Origin: Ruminococcus sp. OA3
GTDB lineage: Bacteria > Bacillota > Clostridia > Lachnospirales > Lachnospiraceae
DNA length: 64,000 nucleotides
Direction of reading: 5' to 3'
Assembly (NCBI RefSeq): GCF_022440845.1
Contig: NZ_JAKNTO010000001.1
Coordinates: 2,542,001 to 2,606,000, forward strand
Position 1 is the stretch's first letter. Each line of letters opens with the position of its first letter. Under the pieces are notes generated by a model. The model ran no database searches. It saw nothing but the letters and a program-made list of their open reading frames with translations, and had not been told where the DNA came from. Position numbers and translations under genes: made by a program. This document shows, piece after piece, positions 26,983 through 35,997 of this stretch.

Positions 26983-27593
26983 TGTGGAATTATGAAAAAA
27001 GACTGCAGTTTCCCGTAAAGATTACAAAAACATGTCCGAAGACAGCACAGATGATCATCAGTCAGTACGGCGGACCGGACGGTGAGTTGTCTGCCTCGAT
27101 GAGGTATCTTGCACAGCGCTATACCATGCCGGTAAAAGCGGTAGGAGGCCTTCTGACAGATATAGGAACGGAGGAGCTCGCCCACATGGAGATCATATGC
27201 GCCATGGTGTATCAGCTGACACGGGATGTTACAATCGAAGATGCCAAGACAGCGGGATTTGATGCATATTATATTGATCACACAAAGGCACTGTGGCCGC
27301 AGGCAGCGGCGGGAGTTCCATTTACAGCATTAGAATTTCAGTCGAAAGGCGATGCCATAGCAGACCTGACCGAGGATCTGGCAGCGGAACAGAAAGCCAG
27401 GACTGTGTACGATAACCTGCTCAGAATGATTACTGATCCCGAAGTGAGAGAGCCGCTTAAGTTTCTGAGAGCCAGGGAGATCGTTCATTTCCAACGGTTC
27501 GGAGAGGCGCTTGAGAATACCAAAGCTCATCTGGACAGTACGAATTATTATTATTTTAACCCTGAATTCGATAAACAATTCCTGAAGAAGTAG
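26982..27593 (+). CDS. cotJC: Spore coat manganese catalase, CotJC
   Basis: A 203-residue member of the dimanganese catalase family that sits in the spore coat. It begins WNYEKRLQFPV, and has the metal-site helices with EELAHMEII and, later, AREIVHFQRFGEAL. The start overlaps the stop of the upstream coat gene and is preceded by GGAAGGA. A terminator follows. Confidence 0.9.
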   Translation: MWNYEKRLQFPVKITKTCPKTAQMIISQYGGPDGELSASMRYLAQRYTMPVKAVGGLLTDIGTEELAHMEIICAMVYQLTRDVTIEDAKTAGFDAYYIDHTKALWPQAAAGVPFTALEFQSKGDAIADLTEDLAAEQKARTVYDNLLRMITDPEVREPLKFLRAREIVHFQRFGEALENTKAHLDSTNYYYFNPEFDKQFLKK

Positions 27594-27599
27594 ACCAGG

Positions 27600-27644
27600 A
27601 CAGGACACCGGAAAGTATCTGATATTTTTGGGTGTCCTGTTTTG
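27600..27644 (+). terminator. Terminator after cotJC
   Basis: CAGGACACC / GGTGTCCTG stem with a loop of about 21 bases, followed by TTTT. Confidence 0.65.
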
Positions 27645-27760
27645 CTACATATAAATATTTTACAAGAATTTTGTTGAATCCTGTCACAGTGGATGGCACT
27701 CTATAGTATATCAGTGCAGTAAATACAGATAAGGCAACCTTCGTTAAAGGAGAGAATAGC

Positions 27761-28132
27761 ATGACAGAAGAAGACTTTTTGGAAATGCTGGAAGAAATAT
27801 CAGCAGAACTTCCGCCTGAGTTTTTTCAGGAGCTTAACGGAGGGATCATTATGCGTTCAGAAGCGAAACGTCATCCTGAGAGTACGGTTCCTCCGCTTTG
27901 GATCATGGGAGAATACTCACACGGGTCTCCACTTGGGCGTTACATTAACATCTACTATGGCTCTTTTCGCAATGTGTATGGGAACCTTGACAGGCAGGCG
28001 CTGAAAAAGAAAATTCGCCATACGGTGCTGCATGAGTTCAGGCACCATCTCGAATCTCTTGCGGGCGAGAAGGATCTGGAGATCGAGGACGCAGTTCATC
28101 TGTACCGTTATAAATATAAGGAGAGGCAGTAG
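27761..28132 (+). CDS. Small metallopeptidase-family protein (HEFRH zincin)
   Basis: A 123-residue protein with an HExxH zinc motif (LHEFRHHLE, near residue 90), typical of the minimal zincin-like metallopeptidase family once called DUF1025. A third ligand may come from the C-terminal Glu-rich helix (EIEDAVHLY). No signal peptide. The start follows AAAGGAGAG. Substrate unknown; activity unproven for the family. Confidence 0.8.
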   Translation: MTEEDFLEMLEEISAELPPEFFQELNGGIIMRSEAKRHPESTVPPLWIMGEYSHGSPLGRYINIYYGSFRNVYGNLDRQALKKKIRHTVLHEFRHHLESLAGEKDLEIEDAVHLYRYKYKERQ

Positions 28133-28172
28133 AAAAGTCGCACAAACCTAATGTTTATGCGGCTTTTCTGTG
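28132..28172 (+). terminator. Terminator, probably bidirectional
   Basis: AAAAGTCGCACAAAC / GTTTATGCGGCTTTT stem with two mismatches around CTAAT, T-rich on the plus strand. It lies between convergent genes: the metallopeptidase and the broken ABC permease. Confidence 0.75.
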
Positions 28173-28178
28173 TAGTTG

Positions 28179-28290
28179 CTATTTTTTGTTACTTTTTAAA
28201 TAATGTTTTTCGGCCAGATTCAAGAGAGAATACAGTCCCATTGCTATGACACACAGGATAATGATTGACATGATAACCCAGTCGAGTTTA
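28179..28290 (-). pseudogene. 3' fragment of an ABC transporter permease, cut off by the integrated element
   Basis: On the minus strand the frame encodes the last 36 residues of an ABC permease (KLDWVIMSIIILCVI, then a helix and the tail LKSNKK) ending at TAG 28181-28179. The fragment has no start of its own. It supplies exactly the final membrane helix missing from the permease at 38007-38711: the left TT core plus T28290 completes the Phe codon that follows Val235 there. Reading on to the right enters the element and hits a stop at 28352-28350. The whole gene would have 272 codons, normal for SsuC/ThiX-type permeases. Confidence 0.85.
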
Positions 28291-28312
28291 AAGAGGTATG
28301 CAGGCATTCTGA
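28270..28312. repeat. attL junction of the serine-recombinase element
   Basis: Permease sequence ends and element sequence begins at the AA/TT core 28291-28292. The element-side arm 28293-28312 contains TGCAGGCATTCTGA, the inverted partner of the arm at the right end (13 identical bases GCAGGCATTCTGA; 16 of 20 overall). Confidence 0.85.
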
Positions 28313-28392
28313 AAAGTACGGCATAAAAGATGTAAAAAGGGTCATGCAGTCAGGCATATGATGTAAAAAGACGGTTTAAGTGGCAGGTGTGT

Positions 28393-28554
28393 ATGAAGAA
28401 AAAGGAAAACAGAGAAAATGTAATATCTCTCAGAAAACAGCTGGAAACGCAGATCATGCTTAAGATGATAAAACGTCTGGAATGGCAGAGGCTGATCACG
28501 CCGGGGGAAATGCTGAGACTGAATTCACAGATACGGGAGGACGGTCAACAGTGA
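28393..28554 (+). CDS. 53-residue protein overlapping the recombinase gene
   Basis: A short charged, helical protein starting MKKKENRENVISLRKQLE and ending NSQIREDGQQ, with ITPGEMLRL near residue 40. Its stop overlaps the recombinase start (TGATG), so the two are translationally coupled. Size, charge and place fit an accessory recombination factor such as a directionality factor, but no family is recognised with certainty. The upstream ribosome site is weak (GGCAGGTGTGT). Confidence 0.6.
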   Translation: MKKKENRENVISLRKQLETQIMLKMIKRLEWQRLITPGEMLRLNSQIREDGQQ

Positions 28555-30308
28555 TGCTTCGGGCTGTGATCTATGCACGCTGCAGTACAGAGGAGGAGAG
28601 TCAAAAGCACGCGCTTCTGAAACAGGTGTCGGAGGCTGAAGAGTGTGTATGCAGGATGGGATGGGAACTTATGGACACTTATGTGGAAAGCCGTTCCGGA
28701 ACCAGTACAAAAGGCAGAACTGAATATAAACGTCTTTTTGAAGAATTATCTGAAAATAAGTTTGATATCATTGTGATTAAATCGCAGGACCGGCTGGTGC
28801 GGAATACCAGGGACTGGTATCTCTTTGTCGACCGGATGGTGAAAGCAGGGAAGCAGCTGTATATGTATATGGAACAGAAGTTTTACTCTGCAGATGATGC
28901 CCTGATCACTGGTATAAAAGCCATTCTTGCGGAAGAGTACAGCCGTGAATTAAGTAAAAAGATCAATAATGCACATTATCACCGTCAAAAAAACGGGGGT
29001 GCGATAATATTGACCTCAAATACCTACGGTTATCGCAGAATGCCGGATAAGAGCATCGCAGTGATAGAAGAGGAAGCACAGATCAAGCGCAGAATGTATG
29101 AATTGTGTGCTGCCGGTTATGGAGGCAGAGCTATATCTGCGATCCTCGCAGACGAAGGTGTTCGGAACAGAAAGGGAAATCCATTTTCTGATGCAGACAT
29201 TTTGAGGATGATAAAAAATCCTCTCAACAAAGGAACTGTAGTCATGAATCGGAAACACTATGATTTTGATCTGAAAAAGACAGTTACCGTACCAGTTAAG
29301 GAACAATATGTCTATGAAAATAAGGTTCCTGCAATTGTTTCGGAGGAACTGTGGGAACAGGCAAATCTGGAAATTTTAAAAAGAAAACAGGCAGCCAATG
29401 GAAGCGGGTCGTGTAGTGAGGGGAGAAACCAGGGAAAATCACCGCTGAGCAAAAAGCTATATTGTGGTTTGTGCAGAAGTCCGTATTACCGGTGTGCAAA
29501 AAGGCGCGGGCGAGATGAAGATAAGATATATGAGTGGAAATGCAGACGCTATCTGGAAAGGGGCAGACATTCAGATCAGAGACCTGAAAATCAACAGGGA
29601 TGTGACAATGTTCATCTGGATGAAGAGAAACTGCTCAGTATATTGGGAAGGTACTGCATGAAAGAATACAATCTGGATAAGAAACCGGTTATTCAAAAAC
29701 TTCAAAAACTGCTGGAACAGGTTCTGAGGGATGTGGATACACAGGCAATGGCAGATCAGGAAAAGCAAAAGAGACTTAATGTGGAACAGCAGATGCTGCA
29801 GATAACCGATAAGCTGCTCGAAGGGGTTTTATCTGATGCCGCTTATCAGATGAAGCAGAGAGAACTGGAAGAAAAACTGAGAGAAATACAGAATAGAATC
29901 ATCAGACTGGATAGAGAACAAAAAATGTATGCTGCAGAGGGGAACAGGATCTCCCGGATTGAAAATATACTGTCAGCAGACAGCCGATTTGAGCGTGCAG
30001 CTGCAGAGGCAATGATGGAGTTTATCGACCAGATCTATGTTTACCCGGAACACATGGAGATAATTTCCGGTGATGCCAGCCGAAGGCTAAATTACGGTGT
30101 ACTGTTTGACTACCCCGGACAAAAGCGTCTTGAGAGAGAAGAAGTTATCCGGATGATGAAAGAAAATCCCAATATCACGGTAAAACAGCTGGCAGAAAAA
30201 CTGGGACTTAGTGTATCCGGCGCGGGTTACAGGATCAGGATTTTAAAAGAGGAGGGCCGGGTGAAGTATCGAAAGACGGGGAACAGAGGGAAGTGGGAAA
30301 CGGATTAA
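28554..30308 (+). CDS. Large serine recombinase (integrase)
   Basis: A 584-residue site-specific recombinase that would catalyse attP x attB integration. Domains: resolvase catalytic domain (1-150; Ser11 in YARCST, DRLVRNTRDW), recombinase DNA-binding domain (about 165-290; NTYGYRR, FSDADILRMIKNP), a zinc ribbon (about 300-360; LYCGLCRSPYY, YEWKCRR, GCDN), a long coiled coil (about 390-470) and a C-terminal winged-helix-like segment (NITVKQLAEKLGLSVSGAGYRIRILKEEG). The last part is an added HTH not found in most integrases. ATG 28554 is chosen over earlier in-frame codons because homology starts at MLRAVIYARCS. Confidence 0.93.
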   Translation: MLRAVIYARCSTEEESQKHALLKQVSEAEECVCRMGWELMDTYVESRSGTSTKGRTEYKRLFEELSENKFDIIVIKSQDRLVRNTRDWYLFVDRMVKAGKQLYMYMEQKFYSADDALITGIKAILAEEYSRELSKKINNAHYHRQKNGGAIILTSNTYGYRRMPDKSIAVIEEEAQIKRRMYELCAAGYGGRAISAILADEGVRNRKGNPFSDADILRMIKNPLNKGTVVMNRKHYDFDLKKTVTVPVKEQYVYENKVPAIVSEELWEQANLEILKRKQAANGSGSCSEGRNQGKSPLSKKLYCGLCRSPYYRCAKRRGRDEDKIYEWKCRRYLERGRHSDQRPENQQGCDNVHLDEEKLLSILGRYCMKEYNLDKKPVIQKLQKLLEQVLRDVDTQAMADQEKQKRLNVEQQMLQITDKLLEGVLSDAAYQMKQRELEEKLREIQNRIIRLDREQKMYAAEGNRISRIENILSADSRFERAAAEAMMEFIDQIYVYPEHMEIISGDASRRLNYGVLFDYPGQKRLEREEVIRMMKENPNITVKQLAEKLGLSVSGAGYRIRILKEEGRVKYRKTGNRGKWETD

Positions 30309-30420
30309 GGAAAAATTAAGGTAGGGATTGTAGAAAAAGCACTGCAGGTATGATATTCTGTTGACATTATCAATGCGGTAGAAATGATGCCTGAAAAATA
30401 TGGTACATAAGGAGAAATGT

Positions 30421-31128
30421 ATGAAATTTGTGATTGAACACCTGTCAAAACGCTTTGACAAAAAAGAAGTTTTAAAAGACATTTCATTTTCGTTCGACAG
30501 CGGAAGAATCTATGGTCTGCTGGGGCGTAATGGTGCAGGGAAAACAACATTGTTTAATTGTGTTAACCGTGATATGAAAACGGATGGGGGCCGGTTTTTC
30601 ATTGACGAAACTGACGGTGAACGCGAAGTGAGTGTAAAAGACGTAGGGTATGTACTGTCTACTCCGACGGTTCCGGAATTTTTGACAGGACGCGAATTTT
30701 TAAAGTTTTTTATGGAGATTAATCAGGGGAGCATACAGGAACCGAAGTCAATCGATGAATACTTTGATATGATGAACATTGAGCAGGAAGACAGGGATAA
30801 GCTGCTGAAGGATTATTCTCATGGTATGAAGAACAAGATGCAGATGCTGATCAATATCATTGCGCAGCCGAACATCCTGCTGCTGGATGAACCGCTGACT
30901 TCCCTTGACGTGGTCGTGGCAGAGGAGATGAAGCAGCTCCTTCGTTCACAGAAAGACGGGAGAATCATCATCTTCTCAACACATATTATGGAGCTGGCAC
31001 TGGATTTGTGTGATGAGATCGTGATCTTAAATCATGGAGTGCTTGAACGGGTTGACAAGGCGGATCTGGATAATTCTGAGTTTAAGGAAAAGATCATCGC
31101 TGCGCTTAAGGAGGAATCTCATGATTAG
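30421..31128 (+). CDS. ABC transporter ATPase (element cargo)
   Basis: A 235-residue ABC-2-type ATPase: Walker A GRNGAGKTT, signature YSHGMKNKM (a degenerate LSGGQ usual in exporter ATPases of this type), Walker B ILLLDEPLTSLD, and STHIMELALDLCDEI. ATG 30421 follows AAGGAG. It overlaps the permease gene by eight bases. Cargo and direction of transport unknown; the family exports peptides, lantibiotics or drugs. Confidence 0.9.
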   Translation: MKFVIEHLSKRFDKKEVLKDISFSFDSGRIYGLLGRNGAGKTTLFNCVNRDMKTDGGRFFIDETDGEREVSVKDVGYVLSTPTVPEFLTGREFLKFFMEINQGSIQEPKSIDEYFDMMNIEQEDRDKLLKDYSHGMKNKMQMLINIIAQPNILLLDEPLTSLDVVVAEEMKQLLRSQKDGRIIIFSTHIMELALDLCDEIVILNHGVLERVDKADLDNSEFKEKIIAALKEESHD

Positions 31129-32701
31129 AGTATTTCGCATATCCTTTTCATTGAAGAACACATACCGGGTAAATACCATTATTTATTCGATAAGACAGAT
31201 TCCTCTTCTCGGCAAGGTACTGCCCCCAGAATTATATAAACTCCGCTTTTTCAAAATATTTGCCAGTGTGCTGTCTGCAATTTGGGAAATCATATCCACA
31301 TTTCTGGGCAAATTCCTGTACCTTCTCTGCATGGTGACGGGAATCAGCGTGCTGTATGAGAATGCACCGCAGAACAGCGTCTTTCTGCATATTCTGTTTT
31401 TTTTGACGGTCATCGGAGCATACATGAATACCTATATGTTTAACCCTACGAATGACAAATACTATGCGATGATCCTTATGCGTATGAATGCCAGGGAGTA
31501 TACGCTTTCTAACTACGGATACAGCATCTTAAAAGTTATTGTCGGTTTTATGCCATTTACAGTTCTGATTGGCCGGACGAGACAGGTTCCGGTCCTGCTC
31601 TGTATCCTGATTCCTTTTTTTATAGCCGGGGCAAAGATGTCGGTGGCCTGGTTTTCCCTGCGGCGCTATCAGCTTACCGGAAAATGTACGAATGAGAATC
31701 TCCCTGCCAGAGTCGGGTGGGCGGTGACAGGTATCCTGCTTGCAGCTGCCTATGGCCCTGTGTATTTTGGTTTTCCGCTTCCGGTATGGATGGTACTGGG
31801 ATTGATGGTGCTGCTAACCGGAACAGGCGTCTACAGTGCTGTAAAAATTGTGGCTTTTGATGAGTACCGTGAAATGTATCAGATCCTGCTGGCGGATAAG
31901 CAAAACGGAATGGACTATAAAGAAACCATGAAGCAGGCGACGCAGGATCAGAGCAGGAAAGCGATCAGTCAGGACATATCGATCAGCAGTAAGAGAAAAG
32001 GATTTGAATATCTCAATGAGTTGTTTATCAAGCGGCACCGGAAGGTACTTTGGCGTCCCGCGGAGAGAGTGGCTGTTATTGCAGCAGGTTTTATTGCGGT
32101 GATGCTGATAGTGTTCCGGATAAAACCGGACATCATGAAGATGACAAATGAACTGCTGATGATGTTTCTGCCGTATTTTGTATTTATTATGTATATGGTC
32201 AACCGGGGAACAAGTTTTACGCAGGTTTTATTTATGAACTGTGATCACAGTATGCTGACGTATTCCTGTTATAAAGAACCGGCATCAATTTTGAAATTGT
32301 TTAGAATCCGCCTCAGAGAGATCATTAAGATCAACCTGCTGCCGGCGTCCGTCATCGGAGCTGGTCTGGCAGTGCTTTTGCATTTTTCAGGAGGAACAGA
32401 TAATCCCATAAACTATGCGGTTCTGATAGTATCAATACTGGCCTTGAGTATCTTCTTTTCTGTCCATTATCTGACGTGCTACTACCTGCTGCAGCCATAC
32501 AATTCCGGGACCGAGCTGAAAAGTGGTACGTATAAGATCGTGATATGGATCACATATTTTGTCTGCTTTGGATTTATGCAGCTGCGTATGAATACTCTTT
32601 TGTTTGGGATACTGGTTACAGGTTTTTGTGTCCTGTACTGCATCGCTGCATGCATCCTTGTGTTCAAACTGGCAAATAAAACATTTAAACTGAGGAATTA
32701 G
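31121..32701 (+). CDS. Large ABC exporter membrane subunit (element cargo)
   Basis: A 526-residue polytopic membrane protein translated from ATG 31121 behind GGAGG, overlapping its ATPase gene. Hydrophobic helices occur in two blocks, roughly 40-250 and 310-515, separated by a charged cytoplasmic stretch (QILLADKQNGMDYKE region to LFIKRHRKVL). This split six-plus-six layout resembles ABC-2 permeases of bacteriocin/antibiotic exporters. No close family is recognised. Confidence 0.8.
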   Translation: MIRVFRISFSLKNTYRVNTIIYSIRQIPLLGKVLPPELYKLRFFKIFASVLSAIWEIISTFLGKFLYLLCMVTGISVLYENAPQNSVFLHILFFLTVIGAYMNTYMFNPTNDKYYAMILMRMNAREYTLSNYGYSILKVIVGFMPFTVLIGRTRQVPVLLCILIPFFIAGAKMSVAWFSLRRYQLTGKCTNENLPARVGWAVTGILLAAAYGPVYFGFPLPVWMVLGLMVLLTGTGVYSAVKIVAFDEYREMYQILLADKQNGMDYKETMKQATQDQSRKAISQDISISSKRKGFEYLNELFIKRHRKVLWRPAERVAVIAAGFIAVMLIVFRIKPDIMKMTNELLMMFLPYFVFIMYMVNRGTSFTQVLFMNCDHSMLTYSCYKEPASILKLFRIRLREIIKINLLPASVIGAGLAVLLHFSGGTDNPINYAVLIVSILALSIFFSVHYLTCYYLLQPYNSGTELKSGTYKIVIWITYFVCFGFMQLRMNTLLFGILVTGFCVLYCIAACILVFKLANKTFKLRN

Positions 32702-32792
32702 GGCAGATATAAATTTCATTCTGTGCAACAATCCCCGCGGAATCGGACACTATATAAAAGATAGGGTGCTATCAGGAAAGGGGAATGAATTT

Positions 32793-33611
32793 ATGAAAAA
32801 AAGAACGAAGGCCATAATAACTGTGCTGAATATGATCCTACTGTCGCTGGCGCTGTCAGCATGCGGCGGGGATTCGGAACAGGAAGAGCATGTGATGCAG
32901 GCAATGTATATACCTTACGGAGAGGATTCTTTCGTATTTATAGAAGAAGAAAACGGGACGGTGTTTACCGCCACGATACCGGAAGAATTATATGATATCA
33001 ATGGGAAACAGATAACGGGTGCTCAGCTTAAGAAGGGGAACATCGTAAAGATTACCGGCAACGGAGTCATGGCGGAATCTTATCCCGGACAGTATCACGG
33101 TGTCAGCCGTATGGATATTGTCGAAGAGGGACAACCATCCGATGCGGACCAGTATCAGCATATCATTGACGGTATCTACCAGGAGCCAGACCCTTCGCTT
33201 CCACCGACGGCGAGTGCGGAGTATACCACTGAACTGGCCATTGCCAATGTCTATCTGTCAGAAGGCGGTTACTCATGGTCATATGAAGATGAAAATGGAG
33301 AGACACAGTCAGTAGTCGCTGACTCGGCACATATACTCACATGGAGAGACCTGATAGATATCAATCTTGACAGCCCGACAGATCTGACGCTTCAATTCTC
33401 AGAGGCGCCAGGGGAAGTGAAGGCGGAGCGGTGGGATATCTCTCTATGGAAGAAGGAAGGTATCGAGGCAGATATTCCGGAGGGTGAGACTGTGAAAACA
33501 GAGAGTAAAGACGAAAGCTGGGTGATACCGAATGCAGATAAGGGATATGTTTACAGGATCACAGCTTCCTGGGAGAATGGAAAAAGGGAATTCGGGTTTC
33601 GGATCCCATAA
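32793..33611 (+). CDS. Putative lipoprotein of unknown function (element cargo)
   Basis: A 272-residue exported protein: a KKRTK basic start, hydrophobic core and lipobox LALSACGG predict lipid attachment at Cys23. The rest is acidic and beta-rich, with an N-terminal region on TIPEELYDINGKQI/KKGNIVKITGNGVM that looks OB/YobA-like, a linker (PDPSLPPTASAEY) and a C-terminal beta domain. ATG 32793 is preceded by AGGAAAGGGG. It could be an immunity or sensor protein for the ABC system before it. A strong terminator follows. Confidence 0.75.
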   Translation: MKKRTKAIITVLNMILLSLALSACGGDSEQEEHVMQAMYIPYGEDSFVFIEEENGTVFTATIPEELYDINGKQITGAQLKKGNIVKITGNGVMAESYPGQYHGVSRMDIVEEGQPSDADQYQHIIDGIYQEPDPSLPPTASAEYTTELAIANVYLSEGGYSWSYEDENGETQSVVADSAHILTWRDLIDINLDSPTDLTLQFSEAPGEVKAERWDISLWKKEGIEADIPEGETVKTESKDESWVIPNADKGYVYRITASWENGKREFGFRIP

Positions 33612-33623
33612 GTTTCATGAGGG

Positions 33624-33661
33624 AAAGATATGCAAAAAATATTGCATATCTTTTTCTTTTG
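33624..33661 (+). terminator. Strong terminator after the lipoprotein gene
   Basis: Twelve-bp perfect stem AAAGATATGCAA / TTGCATATCTTT with a six-base loop, followed by TTCTTTT. Confidence 0.85.
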
Positions 33662-33769
33662 GCCAATTTTAACAGTTGACTGCTGGTTGATATCATAAAT
33701 CGGAAGTTGATTGACAATCCATTGTGATTTATTTGAAAAAGACATACAATAGCAGCAGGAGGTGAGACA

Positions 33770-34876
33770 ATGAAGGAAATAAATATCGGAAAAATTTTGA
33801 TAGAAAAGAGACAGGAGAAAGGGATCACACAGGAGGAACTGGCAGTGTATGCAGGTGTCTCAAAGGCTGCGGTATCGAAGTGGGAAACGGGAGTCAGCTA
33901 CCCGGATATCTCTCTGCTGCCTCAGCTTGCGGCATATTTTAATATCAGCATTGATACGCTGATGGGATATGAACCACAGATGACAAAGGAGGATATTCGG
34001 AAATTGTACCACCGCCTTGCAGCAGATTTCGCACACAGGCCTTTTCAGGAAGTGATGGCGGAATGCGAAGCCATCATCCGGAAGTATTACTCCTGTGAAT
34101 CCCTGCTTCTTCAGATGGCAGTGCTGCTGCTGAATCATGCGCAGATGGCGCCGGATGCCTGTGAGGTGCTTGACATGACGATCAAACTGTGCAAAAGGAC
34201 CAGGGAACTGTGCGTGGATGTCTGGTCCGCAAAGGAGGCATCACAGGTTGAGGCAAGTGTTTATCTGATGCGGCGCGAGCCTCAGAAGGTCATGGAACTC
34301 TTCGGTGAGACACTGCAGCCGATGACACAGGAGTCAGAACTCCTGGCAATTGCCTGTCAGGCGGCAGGAAATACTGCTGAGTCAAGACGGTTCATGCAGG
34401 TCTGCATCTACCAGCATCTTCTATTCCTGGTGGGTGACAGTATACAGCTGTTAACCAATAATCTGCTGGATGCGAAGAAAACTGAGGAGACGATACAGCG
34501 TATCCTGCAGGTGTGCAGTATTTATGAAGTGGACACGCTGCATATGAATACGGCCCTCAATCTGTACATGGTATGTGCGCAGTATTACTGCCGGGTGGAA
34601 AACAAAGATGAAGCAGTCCGGATGCTGGAACGGTATGTACATGTCTGCTCAGCCATGGACTTTCCCCTGCGCCTTTGCGGAGATTCTTATTTTGATCAGA
34701 TTGAATCCTGGCTAAAGGAGCTTGAACTGGGGCTGGAATCTCCGGTGAACACGGACGTGATCAAAGAATCACTGATGAGAGGACTTACCGAGACCCCGGA
34801 ACTGAAGATACTGAAAAATGACGCGAGATTTAAAAGACTGGTACTGCAGCTGACGCAGATCCTGGAGGTGAAATAA
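33770..34876 (+). CDS. XRE-family regulator with helical-repeat C-terminus (element cargo)
   Basis: A 368-residue protein with an N-terminal HTH_3 domain (about 9-65: KRQEKGITQEELAVYAGVSKAAVSKWE) and about 300 residues of helical, TPR-like repeats, a layout used by quorum-peptide-responsive regulators and by many Firmicutes regulators placed before ABC transporter genes. The start follows AGGAGGTGAG. It directly abuts the YxlE-like gene and probably controls the downstream transporter operon. Whether it binds a peptide cannot be seen. Confidence 0.88.
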   Translation: MKEINIGKILIEKRQEKGITQEELAVYAGVSKAAVSKWETGVSYPDISLLPQLAAYFNISIDTLMGYEPQMTKEDIRKLYHRLAADFAHRPFQEVMAECEAIIRKYYSCESLLLQMAVLLLNHAQMAPDACEVLDMTIKLCKRTRELCVDVWSAKEASQVEASVYLMRREPQKVMELFGETLQPMTQESELLAIACQAAGNTAESRRFMQVCIYQHLLFLVGDSIQLLTNNLLDAKKTEETIQRILQVCSIYEVDTLHMNTALNLYMVCAQYYCRVENKDEAVRMLERYVHVCSAMDFPLRLCGDSYFDQIESWLKELELGLESPVNTDVIKESLMRGLTETPELKILKNDARFKRLVLQLTQILEVK

Positions 34877-35080
34877 ATGGAATTGTTCAAAGAATATTTT
34901 GTGGTCTTACTGCCGGTAATTTTGATTGAACTGGTACTGATGATTACCGCACTGGTACATGTGCTGAGACATCCCAATTACCGATTTGGGAACAGAGTGT
35001 TATGGGCGATCGTCGTTGTCTTTATTCAGATCATTGGACCTATTCTGTATTTTGTGTTTGGCCGGGGGGAAGAAGGATGA
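34877..35080 (+). CDS. PLDc_N-type small membrane protein, YxlE-like (element cargo)
   Basis: A 67-residue protein with two membrane helices and the PLDc_N pattern (GNRVLWAIVV, then IIGPILYFVFGR). This resembles YxlE, which in Bacillus subtilis lies in the sigY-yxlCDEFG operon just before an ABC ATPase and permease, the same order as here. It starts right at the regulator stop (TAAATG) with GGAGGTG upstream. It may modulate the transporter. Confidence 0.85.
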   Translation: MELFKEYFVVLLPVILIELVLMITALVHVLRHPNYRFGNRVLWAIVVVFIQIIGPILYFVFGRGEEG

Positions 35081-35997
35081 ATGCACTTGAGATAAAAGGA
35101 CTTGGAAAAGTGTTTGGAACGCATACAGTGATAGACGACCTGAATCTCCGGGTTCCACAAAACTGTGTGTTTGGTTTTTTGGGGCAGAACGGGGCAGGGA
35201 AGACGACAACGATGAAGATGATCCTGGGACTGTTAAAGCCGGATTCAGGGGAAATCCATGTGTTTGGGGAACGAGTTTCCTATGGGCAGACAAATACCAA
35301 CCGGTATATCGGTTTTCTGCCGGATGTACCGGAATTTTACGGGTTTATGAAACCGGAAGAATACCTCAGGCTCTGCGGGGAGATCACGGGAATGGAGGCA
35401 CGACAGATTAAGATTAGAAGTGATGAATTGCTGAAGCTTGTGGGGCTGGGAGACACGAATAAGAGAATCTCCGGGTTTTCGCGCGGTATGAAGCAGCGTC
35501 TGGGCATCGCACAGGCGCTGCTGAATCAGCCGAGGCTGCTGATCTGTGATGAGCCGACCTCGGCGCTGGATCCGCTGGGCAGAAAAGAGATTCTGGATAT
35601 ACTGGAGAAAGTGAAAGAGACGACGACGGTCTTATTTTCCACGCATATCCTCTCGGATGTGGAACGTATCTGCGATGATATTGCAGTGCTGCATCGTGGA
35701 AGGATTGAACTGCAGGGAGATCTGGAGAAGATCAGGGCACAGCATCGTCATGACAGCATACGCGTCATCTTTCAGGATTCCGGGGCATTGTCGCAGTTCC
35801 TGAAAATACCGGAAATCAGAGAATTAAAGCTGAACACGGAAATATCGGGGACAGAACTGATCTGTCGCGTAACGGATGCCATGGAGCAAACGGAAAAAAT
35901 ATTGCTGACACAGCTTAGCATGCACAATATTTTGCCGATGAAATTTGAGGTTCTTGAACCGACACTGGAAAATATGTTTATGGAGGTGGTCGGATGA
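35077..35997 (+). CDS. ABC transporter ATPase, YxlF-like (element cargo)
   Basis: A 306-residue ABC-2-type ATPase starting inside the stop of the previous gene (ATGA overlap, GAAGGATGA). Walker A GQNGAGKTTT, signature SGFSRGMKQRLGIAQAL, Walker B LLICDEPTSALDP, STHILSDVERICDD, and a C-terminal extension of about 90 residues common in YxlF/BcrA-like exporters. Forms a transporter with the following permease. Confidence 0.92.
   Translation: MNALEIKGLGKVFGTHTVIDDLNLRVPQNCVFGFLGQNGAGKTTTMKMILGLLKPDSGEIHVFGERVSYGQTNTNRYIGFLPDVPEFYGFMKPEEYLRLCGEITGMEARQIKIRSDELLKLVGLGDTNKRISGFSRGMKQRLGIAQALLNQPRLLICDEPTSALDPLGRKEILDILEKVKETTTVLFSTHILSDVERICDDIAVLHRGRIELQGDLEKIRAQHRHDSIRVIFQDSGALSQFLKIPEIRELKLNTEISGTELICRVTDAMEQTEKILLTQLSMHNILPMKFEVLEPTLENMFMEVVG

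Noticed and set aside
33722-33750. TTGTGA-17-TACAAT as promoter of the XRE regulator
   Set aside because: The transcription start would fall on the ribosome-binding site, leaving no usable leader.
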